NCBI RefSeq assembly: GCF_003111685.1
Contig: NZ_CP022192.1
Span: forward strand, 129,501 to 193,500
Length of the DNA stretch: 64,000 bases
Source: Alloyangia pacifica
GTDB taxonomy: Bacteria > Pseudomonadota > Alphaproteobacteria > Rhodobacterales > Rhodobacteraceae
Direction: 5' to 3'
The position numbers were made by a program, and so were the translations under genes. The stretch's first letter is position 1; each line of letters begins with the position of its first letter. The notes under the pieces are model-generated. The model made no database searches, was not told the DNA's origin, and was given only the letters and a program-made list of their open reading frames with translations. This document shows, piece after piece, positions 25,800-33,075 of the stretch.

Positions 25800-26224
25800 G
25801 CCAGACCTTCACGATCCGCAGGCAGGTGGAGTTCAACCACTGCGACCCTGCCGGGATCGTTTTCTACCCGCGCTATTTCGAGATGATCTCTGCCGTGCAG
25901 GAACGCTTCTTCGCGGATGCGGTCGGCAGGGGCTGGGACCGGATGATCTCCGGCACCGGCATGGCGACCCCGATGGGTCAGATCGATTGCCGCTTCCACG
26001 CGCCCTCGCGGCTCGGCGACTGGCTCGACCTGTCGCTCGGGGTGAAACGGATTGGCGGCTCTTCGGCCACCTTCCTCATCACCTGCACCAGCGGCGACGA
26101 GCGCCGCTTCACCTGCCAGGCGACGGTGATCCACGCCGATGTCGCGCAGGGCACCTCCGCCGCATGGCCCGCCGAGATGCGCGACGCCATGACCCGCTAC
26201 CTGATTGCCAAGACCCCCGATTGA
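25796..26224 (+). CDS. Acyl-CoA thioesterase (4-hydroxybenzoyl-CoA thioesterase-like)
   Basis: 142 aa with a GTG start at 25796, five bases after GGAGGC and overlapping the SDR stop (GTGA). Hotdog fold with the D-x-x-G-I-V-[FY]-[YP]-P signature (NHCDPAGIVFYPRYFEMI). It is the second of three hotdog proteins in this region and probably releases the free acid from a CoA intermediate. Confidence 0.85.
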   Translation: MSQTFTIRRQVEFNHCDPAGIVFYPRYFEMISAVQERFFADAVGRGWDRMISGTGMATPMGQIDCRFHAPSRLGDWLDLSLGVKRIGGSSATFLITCTSGDERRFTCQATVIHADVAQGTSAAWPAEMRDAMTRYLIAKTPD

Positions 26225-26237
26225 GAAAGACCGACGC

Positions 26238-26651
26238 ATGACCGCACTGACACCCCACATGTTCCTTCAACCCGACGGCTGGGTGCCGGCCAAGGGCTAT
26301 GCCAATGGCGTCATGGCCGAGGGCCGGATGGTTTTCACCGGCGGGCTCGTCGGCTGGAACGCGCAGCAGGAATGGGAGCATGCCGACATGGTCGGCCAGT
26401 TCCGCCAGACGCTCGAGAACATCGTCGCCGTGCTCGACAAGGCGGGCGCGCGCCCCGAGCACCTGGTGCGGCTGACCTGGTACATCACCGACAAGCAGGA
26501 ATATCTCGACAACCTGCGCGGCTTCGGCGCGGCCTACCGCGAGGTGATCGGCCGCCACTTCCCGGCCATGGCCGTGGTGCAGGTCTGCGCCCTGATGGAA
26601 GACGCGGCGAAGGTCGAGATCGAGGCCACGGCGGTGATCCCCCATGGCTGA
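26238..26651 (+). CDS. RidA-family protein (enamine/imine deaminase)
   Basis: 137 aa from the ATG at 26238. The YjgF/RidA fold is visible: GWVPAKGYANGVMAEGRMVFTGGLVG, then RFRQTLENIVAVLDKAGA-like spacing, and VVQVCALMEDAAKVEIEATA. RidA proteins hydrolyse enamines and imines. Next to an enzyme that makes a 2-aminocyclohexenone-type CoA ester (a vinylogous enamine), a dedicated deaminase would be the expected next step. That match is inference. The canonical RidA arginine at ~105 appears replaced (VVQVCAL where R-x-A-V/C is usual), placing it in a Rid subfamily. Confidence 0.82.
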   Translation: MTALTPHMFLQPDGWVPAKGYANGVMAEGRMVFTGGLVGWNAQQEWEHADMVGQFRQTLENIVAVLDKAGARPEHLVRLTWYITDKQEYLDNLRGFGAAYREVIGRHFPAMAVVQVCALMEDAAKVEIEATAVIPHG

Positions 26652-27036
26652 CGTCGGGGCTGATCTCGCGGTGCGCCCGGACAGCGCGCCGCGCATTCTC
26701 ACCGTCGCGCCGCAGTCCGAGACGACGGCGCGCGGCCCGGTGTTCGGCGGATGGATCCTGTCGCAGCTCGACCATGGCGCCGGGCTCGCGGGCCGGAAGA
26801 TCTCGGGCGGCGACGTGGTGATCGCGGCGCTCAAGGAGGTGCAGTTCCACGCGCCCCTTTACGGCGGCGAGGAATTTGCTCTGCACGCCGATCTCAGCCG
26901 GCGTGGCAACAGCTCATTCAACCTTGCGATTTCCGCCTGGGCCGAGCCCGACGGCGCCTGCCGCCGGATCCTCAGCGCCGATGTCCTGCTGGTGGCGATC
27001 GACGAGGCTGGCAAGCCGCGCAAACTTCCGGTCTGA
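26644..27036 (+). CDS. Acyl-CoA thioesterase, YciA-like hotdog protein
   Basis: 130 aa; overlaps the RidA gene by 8 nt. The stretch TTARGPVFGGWILSQLDHGAG followed by VVIAALKEVQFHAPLYGGEE matches the YciA/acyl-CoA hydrolase hotdog family (G-G-x-[IL]-[LM]-x-x-[LM]-D). Last gene of the operon that begins with the monooxygenase. Substrate range of this family is broad, so its role here could be CoA recycling. Confidence 0.8.
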   Translation: MADVGADLAVRPDSAPRILTVAPQSETTARGPVFGGWILSQLDHGAGLAGRKISGGDVVIAALKEVQFHAPLYGGEEFALHADLSRRGNSSFNLAISAWAEPDGACRRILSADVLLVAIDEAGKPRKLPV

Positions 27037-27168
27037 AGCATCGTCGCGCCTCAACGCGCGCGCACTTCGGCAGTTTTCGCCTTTTCGATTGCGTCTCTGC
27101 GGCATACACGCAACCTTTAAAGTCGAGACCTGAAACGGTTTGGCACAATCTTCCGCCGAGAGTGACTG

Positions 27169-27633
27169 ATGGAACAACCGACCGAACACGAGGTGACCGA
27201 CGAGCACCTCGCCCGCCAGCGCCTGCGCCTCTGGCTGCAGATGCTCAAGGCCGTGCGCCACGTCGAGGGCACGCTGCGCGAACGCCTTCGGTCGGGCTAT
27301 GACACCACGCTGCCACGCTTCGACGTTCTGGCGGCGCTGCATGCGGCGCCCGAGGGCATGAAGATGAGCGAGCTGTCGCAGCAGCTGGTGGTCTCGAACG
27401 GCAATGTGACCGGCGTGGTCGACCGGCTGGTCGCCGACGGGCTGGCAGAGCGCCAGACCGTGGAGAGCGACCGCCGGGCCTTTCGCGTGCTGATCACCCC
27501 CGCCGGGCGCACGCTGATGGACGAGATGGTCGCCGAGCACCTGCGCTGGATCGACGGGATGTTCTCGGAGATCTCCGAGACCGACGCGGCGCGCGGCATC
27601 TCGATCATGCTCGACATCCGCAACAAGCACTGA
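27169..27633 (+). CDS. MarR-family transcriptional regulator
   Basis: 154 aa. Winged helix with MKMSELSQQLVVSNGNVTGVVDRL as recognition helix and wing ERQTVESDRRAFRVLI; the N-terminal part (ARQRLRLWLQMLKAVRHVEG) resembles regulators of CoA-ester catabolism such as BadR-like proteins. It lies 132 nt after the thioesterase gene and ends at a strong terminator. It is one of two MarR candidates to bind the shared promoter motif. Confidence 0.86.
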   Translation: MEQPTEHEVTDEHLARQRLRLWLQMLKAVRHVEGTLRERLRSGYDTTLPRFDVLAALHAAPEGMKMSELSQQLVVSNGNVTGVVDRLVADGLAERQTVESDRRAFRVLITPAGRTLMDEMVAEHLRWIDGMFSEISETDAARGISIMLDIRNKH

Positions 27634-27660
27634 GCCGCCCGACCGCGAGATGCAGATACG

Positions 27661-27691
27661 AAAGGCCCCCGCATCCTGTGCGGGGGCCTTT
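27661..27691. terminator. Strong bidirectional intrinsic terminator
   Basis: AAAGGCCCCCGCA and TGCGGGGGCCTTT form a perfect 13-bp stem with a 5-nt loop. It lies between the converging marR and SDR genes and can stop transcription from both sides. Confidence 0.93.
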
Positions 27692-27693
27692 GC

Positions 27694-27711
27694 AATTGTC
27701 AGCTGACAATT
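27694..27711. repeat. Perfect 18-bp palindrome beside the terminator
   Basis: AATTGTCAGCTGACAATT is fully self-complementary and starts two bases after the terminator stem, 13 bases before the stop codon of the converging SDR gene. It has the size of a dimeric regulator's site, but its place between gene ends is unusual for an operator. Confidence 0.7.
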
Positions 27712-27724
27712 CTCTGGCGGCGGT

Positions 27725-28534
27725 TCAGAGCAGCCCGGTCTCGCGCGCGACGCGGCGGTAGCCGGCCCCGGCGGTGAAGCCGCCGTCGATCACGAAATCC
27801 TCGCCGGTGATGAAGCCCGATGCGTCCGATGCGAGGAAGAGCACCAGTTGCGCCACCTCCGTCGCCTCGCCCGCGCGCTGCATCGGGGTCATGCCGATCA
27901 TCGGGCCAAGGTGCGGCGAGCCGCGGTTGAGGTCGGTGACGATGAGCCCCGGGCAGATCGCGTTGACGCGGACGCCCTGTTCGGCAAATTCCATCGCCGC
28001 CGTGCGCGTCAGCCCCCGCAGTGCCCATTTCGACGAGGTATAGGCCGGATCGTAATGCCCCGAGAAGCCGCTGTTGGACGAGATGTTGACGATCGAGCCG
28101 CCCCCCGTGCTGGCCATCATCGGCGCCGCGAGCTTGACCCCGATGAAGGCGCCGGTGGCGTTCACGTCGAGCACCTTGCGCCATTCCTCGACCGACATGT
28201 CGGCGATGATCTTGCGGTTGATGATCCCGGCGTTGTTGACCAGCACGTCGAGCCGGCCGGTCCAGTCCTGCACCAGCGCTAGCGCTTCGGTCCAGTCCGC
28301 CTCGGAGGTCACGTCTAGACGCTTGAAGCGCACCGCGTGACCTTCGGACGTCAGCCGCTCGGCGAGGGCGACGCCCTCTGCCTCGAGCACGTCGCAGATC
28401 AGCACCGAGGCGCCGGCGGTGGCCAGCATCTCGGCCTCGACCGCGCCCTGCCCGCGCGCGGCACCGGTGACCAGCGCGGTCTTGCCCGAGAGGTCGGTCA
28501 GCGCGGACGTCAGCCCGTTGAAATCGATGCTCAT
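27725..28534 (-). CDS. SDR-family oxidoreductase
   Basis: 269 aa from the ATG at 28534, which overlaps the FAH-family gene's stop (ATGA). Nucleotide loop TGAARGQG near residues 23-30, NNAG motif (LVNNAGIIN), catalytic Ser in NISSNSGFSG and YTSSK. Third gene of the cupin-FAH-SDR operon. SDRs of this type oxidise secondary alcohols; here the substrate would be a late intermediate of the pathway. Confidence 0.85.
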   Translation of the reverse strand: MSIDFNGLTSALTDLSGKTALVTGAARGQGAVEAEMLATAGASVLICDVLEAEGVALAERLTSEGHAVRFKRLDVTSEADWTEALALVQDWTGRLDVLVNNAGIINRKIIADMSVEEWRKVLDVNATGAFIGVKLAAPMMASTGGGSIVNISSNSGFSGHYDPAYTSSKWALRGLTRTAAMEFAEQGVRVNAICPGLIVTDLNRGSPHLGPMIGMTPMQRAGEATEVAQLVLFLASDASGFITGEDFVIDGGFTAGAGYRRVARETGLL

Positions 28535-29373
28535 GCCTGCACCATCAGCTGGCGCTGCTCGCCAAGCCCGGTTGCGCCGAGGGTGACCACCTGCCCGGCC
28601 TTGAGGAAGGTCGGCGGCTTCATTCCCAGACCCACGCCCGGCGGCGTGCCGGTGGCGATGATGTCGCCCGGCTCGAGCGTCATGAACTGCGAGATGTAAT
28701 GCACGAGATGCGCGACGCCGAAGATCATGGTCTTGGTGTTGCCGGTCTGGCGGCGCTCGCCGTCGACGTCGAGCCAGAGGTCGATGTCCTGCACGTCGGC
28801 GATCTCGTCCTTGGTCACCATCCACGGACCCACGGGGCCGAAGGTGTCATGGCTCTTGCCCTTGATCCACTGGCCGCCGCGCTCGGACTGGAAACGGCGC
28901 TCGGACACGTCGTTGACCAGCGCGTAGCCGGCCACATGGTCGAGCGCATCGGCCTGGGAGACGTATTTGGCGCGGCTGCCGATCACGATGCCGAGCTCGA
29001 TTTCCCAGTCGGTGCGATCCGAGCCGCGGGGGATCTCAACGTCGTCATAGGGGCCGCAGAGCGCGGTGGTCGCCTTGCCGAAAAGCACGGGCTCGGCGGG
29101 CGGCTCCTTGCCGGTCTCGCGGGCGTGGTCGGCGTAGTTGAGCCCGACGCAGAGGAACTTGCCGGGCCGTGCGATGGCCGAGCCGATGCGCGGGCTGCCC
29201 TCGACGCGCGGCAGCGTGGAGAGGTCGAGCGCGGCAAGGCGGGCGAGGCCCTCGGGCGAGAGCGCCGCGCCGTCGATATCGGCGACGATGCCGCCGAGGT
29301 CACGTATGGTGCCGTCCGCGTCGAGAAGACCCGGGCGCTCGGCGCCGACGGGTCCGTAGCGAAGAAGTTTCAT
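28531..29373 (-). CDS. Fumarylacetoacetate hydrolase (FAH)-family protein
   Basis: 280 aa, preceded by AAAGGA. Catalytic domain of the FAH/ureidoglycolate-lyase-like family: KFLCVGLNYADHARETG, metal ligands in TDWEIELGIVIG and NDVSERRFQ, and the C-terminal GDIIATGTPPGVG. Members hydrolyse C-C bonds of diketo acids, decarboxylate, or isomerise. Here it could open or trim the alicyclic beta-diketo product of the CoA-ester branch. It is distinct from the true fumarylacetoacetase at 10989. Confidence 0.87.
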   Translation of the reverse strand: MKLLRYGPVGAERPGLLDADGTIRDLGGIVADIDGAALSPEGLARLAALDLSTLPRVEGSPRIGSAIARPGKFLCVGLNYADHARETGKEPPAEPVLFGKATTALCGPYDDVEIPRGSDRTDWEIELGIVIGSRAKYVSQADALDHVAGYALVNDVSERRFQSERGGQWIKGKSHDTFGPVGPWMVTKDEIADVQDIDLWLDVDGERRQTGNTKTMIFGVAHLVHYISQFMTLEPGDIIATGTPPGVGLGMKPPTFLKAGQVVTLGATGLGEQRQLMVQA

Positions 29374-29399
29374 GCGATAGTCCTTTCAGGCCACACCGA

Positions 29400-29828
29400 T
29401 CAGGCGCGGCGGTAGCCTTCGAGCGCCTCGTCCGGCACATCCTCGAGATTCTCCACCAGGTTGTCCGGCGTGCGGCAGGTGAGCCAGACCAGCTCTTCGG
29501 TGGTGCTCATGTTGACCTCGACATGGGGCATGAAGGGCGGGACGAAGACGAAGTCGCCCTCGAACATGTCGATGTATTCCTTGTAGTCGTCGCCGAAGTA
29601 GATGCGGCCGTGGCCCTTCAGCACGTAGCCGCCGGTCTCGCATTCCTGATGGTGGTGCGGCGGCGAGCGGTGGCCCGGCTCGTTGGTGACGCGGCCGAAC
29701 CAGATCTTGGTCGCCGGCGTGTGCTGCGGGCTGACGCCGGACTTGCGGACGCAATCGCCCGATTGCTGGGTGCCTTCGTCGAGCTCTGCGGACCGCGTGA
29801 CGACGGGAACGACTCGTTGCTGGGTCAT
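29400..29828 (-). CDS. Cupin-domain protein
   Basis: 142 aa from the ATG at 29828 (GGGAGAGAAG upstream); longer frames reach into the AT-rich promoter region. Single cupin barrel: PPHHHQECETGGYVLKGHG carries the metal-binding histidines and glutamate, and VFVPPFMPHVEVN the second motif. First gene of the cupin-FAH-SDR operon, divergent from the isatin-hydrolase-like gene. It could be a small dioxygenase, isomerase or sensor; the sequence alone does not decide. Confidence 0.78.
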   Translation of the reverse strand: MTQQRVVPVVTRSAELDEGTQQSGDCVRKSGVSPQHTPATKIWFGRVTNEPGHRSPPHHHQECETGGYVLKGHGRIYFGDDYKEYIDMFEGDFVFVPPFMPHVEVNMSTTEELVWLTCRTPDNLVENLEDVPDEALEGYRRA

Positions 29829-29894
29829 GTGACTTCTCTCCCTGGACAGACCGTGCGGCACGGCGGCCGCGTCGGGAAGAACGCTAGTGCCAAA

Positions 29895-29917
29895 TATTTT
29901 AGGCTTCAAGTTATTTC
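29895..29917 (+). promoter_or_regulatory. Shared promoter motif, site B
   Basis: The element begins TATTTTAGGCTTCAAGTTAT and ends TTC, differing from the 22706 copy at only three of 23 positions. It lies 66 bp upstream of the cupin start codon, in reverse orientation relative to that gene. Confidence 0.68.
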
Positions 29918-30088
29918 TCGCGGGCAAGCTGTTGCGCACCGGGAGTCGCTGTGCAGGGCATGGTTCGGAATGCCCCGAGATATGTATCCCTTGCGGATAT
30001 GGTGCGCTCTGATGCTCATAATCGCAGCGTTGGGGGCATTTCTGCCCGGGCCGATACCCGATCAGGGCCAAAAAATGACAGGATTATA

Positions 30089-30111
30089 AATTTCGTTCTT
30101 GAAGAAAAAAA
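30089..30111 (+). promoter_or_regulatory. Shared promoter motif, weak site H (isatin-hydrolase-like operon)
   Basis: CTTGAAG at 30098-30104 is identical to the core of the 22706 site, but the flanks agree only in part. It lies 75 bp upstream of the start codon at 30186. Confidence 0.35.
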
Positions 30112-30185
30112 TTATATGTATTTGCATGTATCGAAAAGAACGACCGGCCAACGAGTCACTGACACCACCACAGGGAGACCTCCGA

Positions 30186-30977
30186 ATGACCAACCAAGAC
30201 GCCCTCGCGACGCTGGCCAGCGGCCTGCTGGACGGGTCGATCCAGGTGATCGACTGCACCGCCCCGCTCGGCCCCGACACGCCGCTGCTGAAGCTGCCGC
30301 CGGAGATCGCCGACGACACGCCGAAGATCGAGATCCATAAGATCTCGGAATACGGCGACCGCGGCCCGTTCTGGGCGTGGAACTGGCTGAAGATCGGCGA
30401 GCATTCGGGCACCCACTACGATGCGCCGCATCACTGGATCACCGGCAAGGACTATGCCGACGGTTCGGTCGACACGATCAACCCGCAGTATTTCGCCGCC
30501 CCCGCCAATGTCATCGACTGCTCGAAAGAGGCCGCGGAGGATGCCGATTTCCTGCTGACGGTCGAGCACGTGAAGGCCTGGGAGGCCGAGCACGGCGAGA
30601 TCAAGGAAGGCGAATGGGTGCTGATGCGCACCGACTGGGACCAGTACAACGGCGACGAGGCGGCTTATCTCAACGCCGACGAGGCGGGCCCGCACACCCC
30701 CGGCCCGACCGCCGAGGTGATCCAGTACCTGATGGAAGAGAAAAAGGCGCTCGGCTGGGGCACCCAGTGCATTGGCACCGACGCCGGCGCCGCTGGCGGC
30801 TTCGAGATCCCCTTCCCCGCGCACAACCTGCTGCACAAGCACAACCGCTACGGGCTGGCCTCGCTGACCAACCTCGACAAGCTGCCGGCCAAGGGGGCGA
30901 TCCTCGTCGCCGCGCCGCTGAAGATCGTCAAGGGTACCGGCTCGCCGATCCGCGCGCTGGCGCTGGTCGCCGCCTAA
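30186..30977 (+). CDS. Isatin hydrolase-like cyclase-family protein
   Basis: 263 aa from the ATG at 30186. The cyclase-family signature H-x-G-T-H-x-D-x-P-x-H is at residues 73-83 (HSGTHYDAPHH), giving metal ligands His73, His77 and Asp79. Length, PFWAWNWLKIGEHSGTH and the C-terminal LPAKGAILVAAPLKI closely resemble, from memory, the Mn-dependent isatin hydrolase of Labrenzia aggregata; kynurenine formamidases of this fold are shorter (~210 aa). Isatin hydrolase opens isatin to isatinate (2-aminophenylglyoxylate), which fits an indole-to-anthranilate route. It heads a long operon. Confidence 0.8.
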   Translation: MTNQDALATLASGLLDGSIQVIDCTAPLGPDTPLLKLPPEIADDTPKIEIHKISEYGDRGPFWAWNWLKIGEHSGTHYDAPHHWITGKDYADGSVDTINPQYFAAPANVIDCSKEAAEDADFLLTVEHVKAWEAEHGEIKEGEWVLMRTDWDQYNGDEAAYLNADEAGPHTPGPTAEVIQYLMEEKKALGWGTQCIGTDAGAAGGFEIPFPAHNLLHKHNRYGLASLTNLDKLPAKGAILVAAPLKIVKGTGSPIRALALVAA

Positions 30978-30996
30978 GACGAAGGAGCGCGCGCCG

Positions 30997-32568
30997 ATGA
31001 CCGTCCCGACCTCTCCCGACGTTGCCATCATCGGCAGCGGCATCAACGCGCTGACCGCGGCGGCCCTGCTCGCCCGGTCGGGAAAGCGCGTCGCCGTGTT
31101 CGAACGCGAGGCGGTCGCGGGCGGCTGCATGCGCTCCGAGGACCTGGCCGAGGGGGTCACCTACGATCCCCTCGCCACCACCTTCGTTCTCTGGGTCACC
31201 GGCGGCGCCCATGGCGCGCTCGGCGCCGATCTGGCCCGGCATGGCGTGGAGTTCTGCGCCACCGACACGCCGACGGGCGTGCTGCTGCCGGACGGGCGCG
31301 CGCTGACCTATACCACCGACCGCGCCACCAATGTCGCGGCCTTCGACGCGGCCCATGACGGCGACGGCGCGCAGCTGGCCCGCGATCTGGAGGCCTTCGG
31401 TTCCGACGCCGAGCTGCTCTTTGGCTTGATGGGGGGCGATCCCTGGTCGAAGCAGACCGCCAAGCTGCTCGCCAAGGAGACCTGGAAGCGCAAGCCGCGC
31501 GGCCTTGCCACGGTGATGGGCGGCGCGCTGCAGCCGATGCGGTCCTGGCTCGAAAGCGCCTTTGAAAGCGATTTGTCGCGGGCCCTCTGGGCGCCCTGGT
31601 GCCTGCACGCCGGGCTGGGCCCGGAGGCGGCATTTTCGGGACAGATGGGCAAGGTGATCGGCTTCGCACTCGAGGCCGCCTCGGCCCCGGTGGTCAAGGG
31701 CGGCGCCGCCAACATGGTGCGCGGTCTCATTGCCATCATCGAGGAACACGGCGGCACGGTACGCACCTCTGCCGAGGTTGCCGAGATCACCCGCGACGGG
31801 GACCGCGCCACCGGCCTGCGGCTCGCCAGCGGCGAGACGATTGCCGCGAAGACCGTGCTCGCCTCGGTCACGCCGCAGCAGCTTTACGGCACGCTCGCCG
31901 CCGAGCCCACACGTCAGGATGATCTGCGCAAATACCGCTATGGAAAGGGTAATTTCCAGCTGCACTACCTGATGAATGGGCCGGTGAACTGGAAGACCGA
32001 GGGGCTCGAGACGGTGCAGCTCCTGCATCTGACACCCGGGCTCGACGGCGTGTCCAAGGCCGGCAATGAGGCCGAGCGCGGCATGCTGCCCGAGGTGCCG
32101 ACGATCTGCGTCGGCCAGCCCTGCGCCGCCGACCCGAGCCGCGCGCCCGAGGGTCAGAGCGTGCTCTGGCTGCAGATGCCCGAGGCTCCGCGCCAGGTGA
32201 AGGGCGATGCCGCCGGAGAGATCGAGGTGCCCGCCGACGGTGCCTGGACCGAGACCCTGCGCGAGGCCTTTGCCGACCGCATCGAGGCCATTCTCGCGCG
32301 GCACATCGACGGCTTTGCCGACAGCGTGGTCACCCGCCGCGCGATCTCGCCCGCCGATCTCGAGGGCTACAACATGAACCTCGTCGGGGGCGACCCCTAT
32401 GGCGGCGCCTGCACGCTCGACCAGTTCTTCCTCTGGCGGCCGTTCGCCGGTAGCACGCGGCACGGCACCGACCTCAAGGGGCTCTACCACATTGGCGCGT
32501 CGACCCACCCCGGGCCGGGCCTGTCGGGCGGGTCGGGCTTTCTGGTGGCCAAGGAGTTGGGCGCATGA
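30997..32568 (+). CDS. Phytoene-dehydrogenase-like FAD oxidoreductase (first copy)
   Basis: 523 aa. N-terminal flavin motif VAIIGSGINALTAAALLARSG (residues ~9-29) and the C-terminal HIGASTHPGPGLSGGSGFL are those of the phytoene desaturase/amine oxidase superfamily. No carotenoid genes are nearby, so a carotenoid role is unlikely. It may oxidise or desaturate a ring intermediate. A second member of the family lies at 36787, on the other side of the oxidoreductase pair. Its last codons overlap the MarR gene. Confidence 0.75.
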   Translation: MTVPTSPDVAIIGSGINALTAAALLARSGKRVAVFEREAVAGGCMRSEDLAEGVTYDPLATTFVLWVTGGAHGALGADLARHGVEFCATDTPTGVLLPDGRALTYTTDRATNVAAFDAAHDGDGAQLARDLEAFGSDAELLFGLMGGDPWSKQTAKLLAKETWKRKPRGLATVMGGALQPMRSWLESAFESDLSRALWAPWCLHAGLGPEAAFSGQMGKVIGFALEAASAPVVKGGAANMVRGLIAIIEEHGGTVRTSAEVAEITRDGDRATGLRLASGETIAAKTVLASVTPQQLYGTLAAEPTRQDDLRKYRYGKGNFQLHYLMNGPVNWKTEGLETVQLLHLTPGLDGVSKAGNEAERGMLPEVPTICVGQPCAADPSRAPEGQSVLWLQMPEAPRQVKGDAAGEIEVPADGAWTETLREAFADRIEAILARHIDGFADSVVTRRAISPADLEGYNMNLVGGDPYGGACTLDQFFLWRPFAGSTRHGTDLKGLYHIGASTHPGPGLSGGSGFLVAKELGA

Positions 32569-33011
32569 CGGGCGCGCCCGGGGACCTCGAGTCCTTCACC
32601 CCCTACCTGCTGAACCGCATCGGCGCGCGCTACAACAAGAGCGTGGAGACCGCGCTCAAGGAGGTCGGCGTCTCGGTGCCTCAAATGCGGGCGCTGGCGG
32701 TGCTGGCCGAGAGCGGGCCTTACACGATCACCGAGCTGTCGGTGCTGACCGTCATCAAGCAGCCGACCCTGTCGCGCACGCTCGACGCAATGGAGAGCGC
32801 GGGGCTGGTGCGCCGCGAGGCGCAGGACGGCGACAGCCGGTTCCGCAAGATCAGCCTCACCGACGCGGGCCGCGCCGCCTACGAGACCGCCTGGCCGGCG
32901 ATGCAGGCGATGCGCGACCGCATGCTGCAGGCGCTCGACGACGAAGAGCGCGCGACGCTGCACGATCTGCTGCAGCGCGTGCTGCACGACATCCGACACC
33001 ACGATTTCTGA
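32565..33011 (+). CDS. MarR-family transcriptional regulator
   Basis: 148 aa starting in an ATGA overlap with the flavoprotein gene. The N-terminus SFTPYLLNRIGARYNKSVE resembles the other local MarR at 8963 ([17 protein letters not shown]); the winged helix is ITELSVLTVIKQPTLSRTLD with wing AQDGDSRFRKIS. Embedded in the long catabolic operon, so it is expected to be co-expressed with its targets. It is the second candidate regulator for the shared promoter motif. Confidence 0.86.
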   Translation: MTGAPGDLESFTPYLLNRIGARYNKSVETALKEVGVSVPQMRALAVLAESGPYTITELSVLTVIKQPTLSRTLDAMESAGLVRREAQDGDSRFRKISLTDAGRAAYETAWPAMQAMRDRMLQALDDEERATLHDLLQRVLHDIRHHDF

Positions 33012-33075
33012 CACGAAAAGACCGGACGGGCGTCATCTCTGAACAGCCCGGGATCGGCACCCAAGGAGACCACCC

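Larger units (their letters stand above)
29829..30185. other. Divergent promoter region between cupin and isatin-hydrolase-like operons
   Basis: 357 nt, markedly AT-rich from about 30080 on, with no credible gene. It holds one clear copy of the shared motif (29895) near the cupin gene, and one weaker copy centred on CTTGAAG at 30098 near the other operon. This fits one regulator controlling both directions. Confidence 0.6.
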
